NCBI GenBank assembly: GCA_029239355.1
Contig: JAQZAZ010000002.1
Span: 113,575 to 177,574 of the forward strand
From: Sphingobacterium sp.
GTDB lineage: Bacteria; Bacteroidota; Bacteroidia; Sphingobacteriales; Sphingobacteriaceae
Reading direction: 5' to 3'
Length of the DNA stretch: 64,000 nt
Under the pieces are notes generated by a model. The model saw nothing but the letters and a program-made list of their open reading frames with translations. It had not been told where the DNA came from and ran no database searches. Positions 60,909 to 64,000 of the stretch are shown one piece after another. The translations under genes and the position numbers were made by a program. The stretch's first letter is position 1, and the number at the start of each line of letters is the position of its first letter.

Positions 60909-62138
60909 TTATTGATTAATGCCATAGAATGAAATTTCCATCGCATTTGTATAGCCTAATCCTCCCCAGGTCTGGTTCACTAAAAAGCGTATATATTTGA
61001 CGGGAGGTGCAGTACTAGGCATTCTAAAATTTATTCCGGCTGCAGCAAAAGCATTATCACTCGCGTTTGCTTGGCTCCCCGGTAATCCCGAAGGTGGATC
61101 TGGATACATAAAATTGCCCATATTTACCCAATCCCCTGCAATGTCACCTGGAGATGAAATTCGTGGTAAATTCACATCTTTTGGCTGATCAACATTGGAA
61201 CCCCATATTGTAATCGATTTGGGATTTTGAAATGAATACATACCTGGTAACCTATTCCAGAGGACAAAACGGCTGATTTTAGCAGAGGGGCCAATGCCGA
61301 AAGTTCCTACTGTCACAGGAGCGTCTTGCGTATGCCATCCAGGTTCGTTCAGACTGCCGTCAAAAAAATAACGTAATTCCCAACCTGGCCAAAGCGGTGC
61401 GTCAGAGGGTAAGCGATAAACGAAAAATTTACTCTTGTCCAACAAGGTTTCGAAAAGTGGCGTCAGTTTACTGTAACGAATCGCTGATCTATTGCCAAAT
61501 CGATCGGTAGTATATACACCAAATTCCTGTGGAACAGCTTCAAAACCGCGTAGTGAGACATCAACAATTCCACCCTTAATATATTCAGGATCCTTTTCCT
61601 CAAATTTATTCTTACTCGGATTAAATGCCAGCAAATGCACTGATATTGGAGACTTATCCGGATTTTTTCCATAAAAATTAGCCCCTCCAAAATCTGCCGT
61701 TATATCAAGTCCTTCGTTGACCAAAATGTAATTGGGTGTTTTCGGCTGGACCTTTACGACAACCGGATCTGACATTATATTCGCTCGACTTACAGTATGG
61801 AGAGTGACATCATATTCACCCGCTTTGGCAAAACCCTCCACCAAAATTGTGTCGGTATAAAAGCTGGTTTTTGACTCGCGCTCATACCCTTCACGAATAG
61901 GATACTTGGCCGATACATAAAGAATATTGGGTGATTGGGGCAGTTTGTAAATTATGCGTGCAGCGCCATTTAAGTTTTCTACACGTACATCTGTCACAAT
62001 GCCGGGCTTGGCCTGATCATCTGAAATCACCTCAACGGGTGATACACTTTTCTTGCATGACCATACAGTAAGGAATGTTAGGACAATGAACATGCTATAT
62101 GCTATCATCCCGCTTCTTTTCAATACTTTATTTTTCAT
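60909..62138 (-). CDS. Surface lipoprotein, DUF4959-DUF5126-DUF5000 layout
   Basis: A 409-residue lipoprotein (signal ending TVWSCKKS). Domain order fits the common PUL lipoprotein. It begins with DUF4959 (about 40-130, GIVTDVRVENLNGAARIIYK and EGYERESKTSFYTDTILV). DUF5126 follows (about 130-235, DITADFGGANFYGKNPDKS, FGVYTTDRFGNRS). It ends with DUF5000, a discoidin-like C-terminal domain (about 245-409, PKSITIWGSN, KYIRFLVNQTWGG). It lies between SusD and the second lipoprotein and likely takes part in surface glycan binding. Confidence 0.9.
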   Translation of the reverse strand: MKNKVLKRSGMIAYSMFIVLTFLTVWSCKKSVSPVEVISDDQAKPGIVTDVRVENLNGAARIIYKLPQSPNILYVSAKYPIREGYERESKTSFYTDTILVEGFAKAGEYDVTLHTVSRANIMSDPVVVKVQPKTPNYILVNEGLDITADFGGANFYGKNPDKSPISVHLLAFNPSKNKFEEKDPEYIKGGIVDVSLRGFEAVPQEFGVYTTDRFGNRSAIRYSKLTPLFETLLDKSKFFVYRLPSDAPLWPGWELRYFFDGSLNEPGWHTQDAPVTVGTFGIGPSAKISRFVLWNRLPGMYSFQNPKSITIWGSNVDQPKDVNLPRISSPGDIAGDWVNMGNFMYPDPPSGLPGSQANASDNAFAAAGINFRMPSTAPPVKYIRFLVNQTWGGLGYTNAMEISFYGINQ

Positions 62139-62256
62139 CTATTTACATATTTTTAGGTATTCTCTCTCATCGCTTCAATGAGCCTCATTCGCTCGGTTTA
62201 TATCTTTTTCCAATGTTGTCACATTGACAATAATGTCTCCTTGCGAGATCATGAGA

Positions 62257-64000
62257 TTACCAGTAAGGATTTTGTGTTAGGTTTTCATTGACAACAACAG
62301 CGGTATTATTGATTGGCCACAGGTAATCACGCAATCCAAAGGCAGGCGTTATTACATTTACAGGTCTATAGTAATTTACGGGATTTTCCTCGTTAATGTT
62401 CCAACCTTGAAGTGGTCTGCTTAATACAGACTGTAATTCTTTCCATCTTCTCAGATCCCAACCACTCTGACCTTCAAATGCAAGTTCTATTCTCCGCTCT
62501 TGATGTATGATTTGACGCATGCCGTCTTTTGATTGCACTTTGCCGGGTAGACGTGAAAAATTGGCCCAGGCCTGACGAACAGGAGCTAAACCGGCACGCT
62601 CACGCACTTTATCAATGTAGACATATACTTCCTCAGAAGGTGATGCCCCCACCTCATTTAGTGATTCGGCGTATAACAGATAAAGTCCCGCAAGGCGCAT
62701 CATCGGCACTTTAAAATCTGCTGGAGTAAAAGTTTCGTCCATGACTGTCATATAATGAACCAGCTTTTTGGGCCAATATCCAGTGATATTACGAGCATTT
62801 AAGCTTTTGGGGCCCGCTATACCGGTAATACCTCGGGCCTGAACATAATAGGCATTTTCCTCATCAGAAATCCCGTTTCCAAACCATATCCCTCCGTCAA
62901 ATCCAATAGAAGAGTAAAAGCGTCTTTCTCGGTTAAAATGCGCACTGACCGTCTCATAACCCAAACGGATAACGTGGCGATTTTTATCATCACCCGCTTT
63001 TAACGCAAGACGATTAGAATAATCCCAGGTTCGGTCCTCATTTATCGGAACCCCATTCTCCGTGTAGAAAATTTCTGTTGTTGATATTGGCACCGCCCAA
63101 TTGGATGGATAGCTATTGGACATGCCCACCGAGCGACCTGTCAATTTAGGCATCGTATATGCTTGGTAAGAAAAACCAAAATTCAATCCCCAGATCAATT
63201 CCGGACTTTCCTCCCAGCGCTGGGTGATTATATTCTGGAGGGCCAAAATCTTTTTCAATTCATCCGACACATTACGAATATTGGAGGTCGGAAGATCCAC
63301 AGACAGATGCAGTCCAACTTTTTCACATTCGGTAATTGCCTCACGGGATGCAACTACAGCTTTTTCCCATTTTTGAACGTCATAGGATTGCGGAAATAGA
63401 AATCTTCCATCTTTATCTTTGAAACTTGTATAGTCGGGGTTACCGTTAAACAATGGACTTGCAGCAGTTGCCAACATTTCAGCCTTGATCGACATGGCCA
63501 TAAATTTTGTGATACGACCAAACTCCTGTACCCTGTTTTCAATGGTAACTGGTAAATCAGGGATCGCCTCATCCATCAAAGAAATGACGTAGTCAAATGA
63601 CTCGTCCAATGTTGCACGTTTTCTTTTAGTTTGCGCTATATCTACATCGATCGGATTATTCTCTTTTATCAAGACGATTGGACCATGTGTCCTCATGAGG
63701 TAATAATGGTAATAAGCCTTTAGAAATTTAGTTTCAGCTATCCATCGTTTCTTCTCATCGTCTCTTAAGTCAATTGGCTTATCAATATTTTCCAACATGA
63801 TATTGCAACGTCGAATGGCCTTGTACATGTTATCCCATTCACCTAACACCGGGTTGCCACTCGTCTGAATGCCTCGAATGAGGTTAAATCCAGCCGAATT
63901 AAAATATTGTGTTTCAAGAATGGGATAAACAATCTCTGCTGAAGTGGTAAACCCGGGGTTATAAATAACGTCAGAAAATTTCTGCATGGTTGAGTAGCAG
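62257..64000 (-). CDS. SusD/RagB-family lipoprotein (5' end outside window)
   Basis: The frame stays open to the window end at 64000. The codons before ATG 63987 read CYST, continuing the usual SusD N-terminal helix, so the true start and lipobox lie beyond the window. At least 580 residues are present. Motifs include ETKFLKAYYHYYLMRTHGPI and the C-terminal LAGLYLLYAESLNEVG, RRIELAFEGQSGWDLRRWKE. It is the substrate-binding partner of a SusC transporter expected upstream, and heads the lipoprotein/glycosidase operon seen here. Confidence 0.92.
   Translation of the reverse strand, partial: CYSTMQKFSDVIYNPGFTTSAEIVYPILETQYFNSAGFNLIRGIQTSGNPVLGEWDNMYKAIRRCNIMLENIDKPIDLRDDEKKRWIAETKFLKAYYHYYLMRTHGPIVLIKENNPIDVDIAQTKRKRATLDESFDYVISLMDEAIPDLPVTIENRVQEFGRITKFMAMSIKAEMLATAASPLFNGNPDYTSFKDKDGRFLFPQSYDVQKWEKAVVASREAITECEKVGLHLSVDLPTSNIRNVSDELKKILALQNIITQRWEESPELIWGLNFGFSYQAYTMPKLTGRSVGMSNSYPSNWAVPISTTEIFYTENGVPINEDRTWDYSNRLALKAGDDKNRHVIRLGYETVSAHFNRERRFYSSIGFDGGIWFGNGISDEENAYYVQARGITGIAGPKSLNARNITGYWPKKLVHYMTVMDETFTPADFKVPMMRLAGLYLLYAESLNEVGASPSEEVYVYIDKVRERAGLAPVRQAWANFSRLPGKVQSKDGMRQIIHQERRIELAFEGQSGWDLRRWKELQSVLSRPLQGWNINEENPVNYYRPVNVITPAFGLRDYLWPINNTAVVVNENLTQNPYW

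Noticed and set aside
1..64000. CRISPR arrays, tRNA or rRNA genes, intact insertion sequences
   Set aside because: No regularly spaced repeats, no cloverleaf sequence I could recognise and no transposase-like frame were found by eye.

Overview
The window is chromosomal DNA of a Bacteroidota bacterium, most likely a Sphingobacteriaceae member such as Sphingobacterium (inferred from gene content). Supporting features are SusC/SusD pairs, FecI/FecR with an STN-type TonB receptor, DUF1501/DUF1800, DUF4959-DUF5126-DUF5000 lipoproteins, and promoters matching the Bacteroidota pattern TTTG-N19-21-TAnnTTTG. I see no rRNA, tRNA, CRISPR array, intact insertion sequence or phage.

Layout. 1-3.4 kb (minus): an ABC-2 exporter (permease cut by the window edge, plus ATPase) behind a DUF2975/XRE pair. 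3.6-10.7 kb (plus): sigma factor FecI, anti-sigma FecR, a large STN TonB receptor and two paralogous lipoproteins, closed by a terminator. 10.7-15.5 kb: a fused glucosylglycerol-phosphate synthase/phosphatase with glycerol-3-phosphate dehydrogenase (minus), divergent from an MscS-type channel (plus); this looks like an osmoadaptation locus. 15.9-20.2 kb: an AGCS alanine symporter, then a lipoprotein and a CPA2 antiporter on the minus strand. 20.4-24.7 kb: two exported ferritin-like proteins facing DUF1501/DUF1800 genes. 24.8-30.6 kb: an M60-like metallopeptidase, a lipoprotein pseudogene remnant, a TlpA-type thioredoxin, an AraC regulator and an iron-type alcohol dehydrogenase. 30.8-39.6 kb (plus): SusC, SusD and two sulfatases, behind a long leader that holds a possible leader peptide and an attenuator-like hairpin. 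39.7-40.8 kb: a DUF1624-type membrane acyltransferase.

40.9-56.6 kb is the most interesting part: a divergent NRPS-independent (NIS) siderophore locus. The minus arm encodes a clavaminate-synthase-like Fe(II)/2-oxoglutarate oxygenase, two tandem IucA/IucC synthetases and a TonB receptor. The plus arm encodes a nitroreductase, a PLP decarboxylase, an unusual acyltransferase fusion, an IucD-type N-hydroxylase, a MATE exporter, a stand-alone acyl carrier protein and an AMP-forming ligase. Decarboxylase, N-hydroxylase, acyltransferase and NIS synthetase give the desferrioxamine/arthrobactin-type logic of an N-hydroxy-N-acyl diamine joined by amide bonds. The carrier protein, ligase and oxygenase are additions that suggest an unusual acyl group and a hydroxylated building block.

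56.6-57.4 kb holds a small membrane-protein gene with a strong Shine-Dalgarno sequence; a decayed copy of it lies at 30.6 kb. 57.4-64 kb (minus) is the distal part of a polysaccharide utilization locus: SusD (cut by the window end), two discoidin-like surface lipoproteins and a clan GH-D glycosidase.
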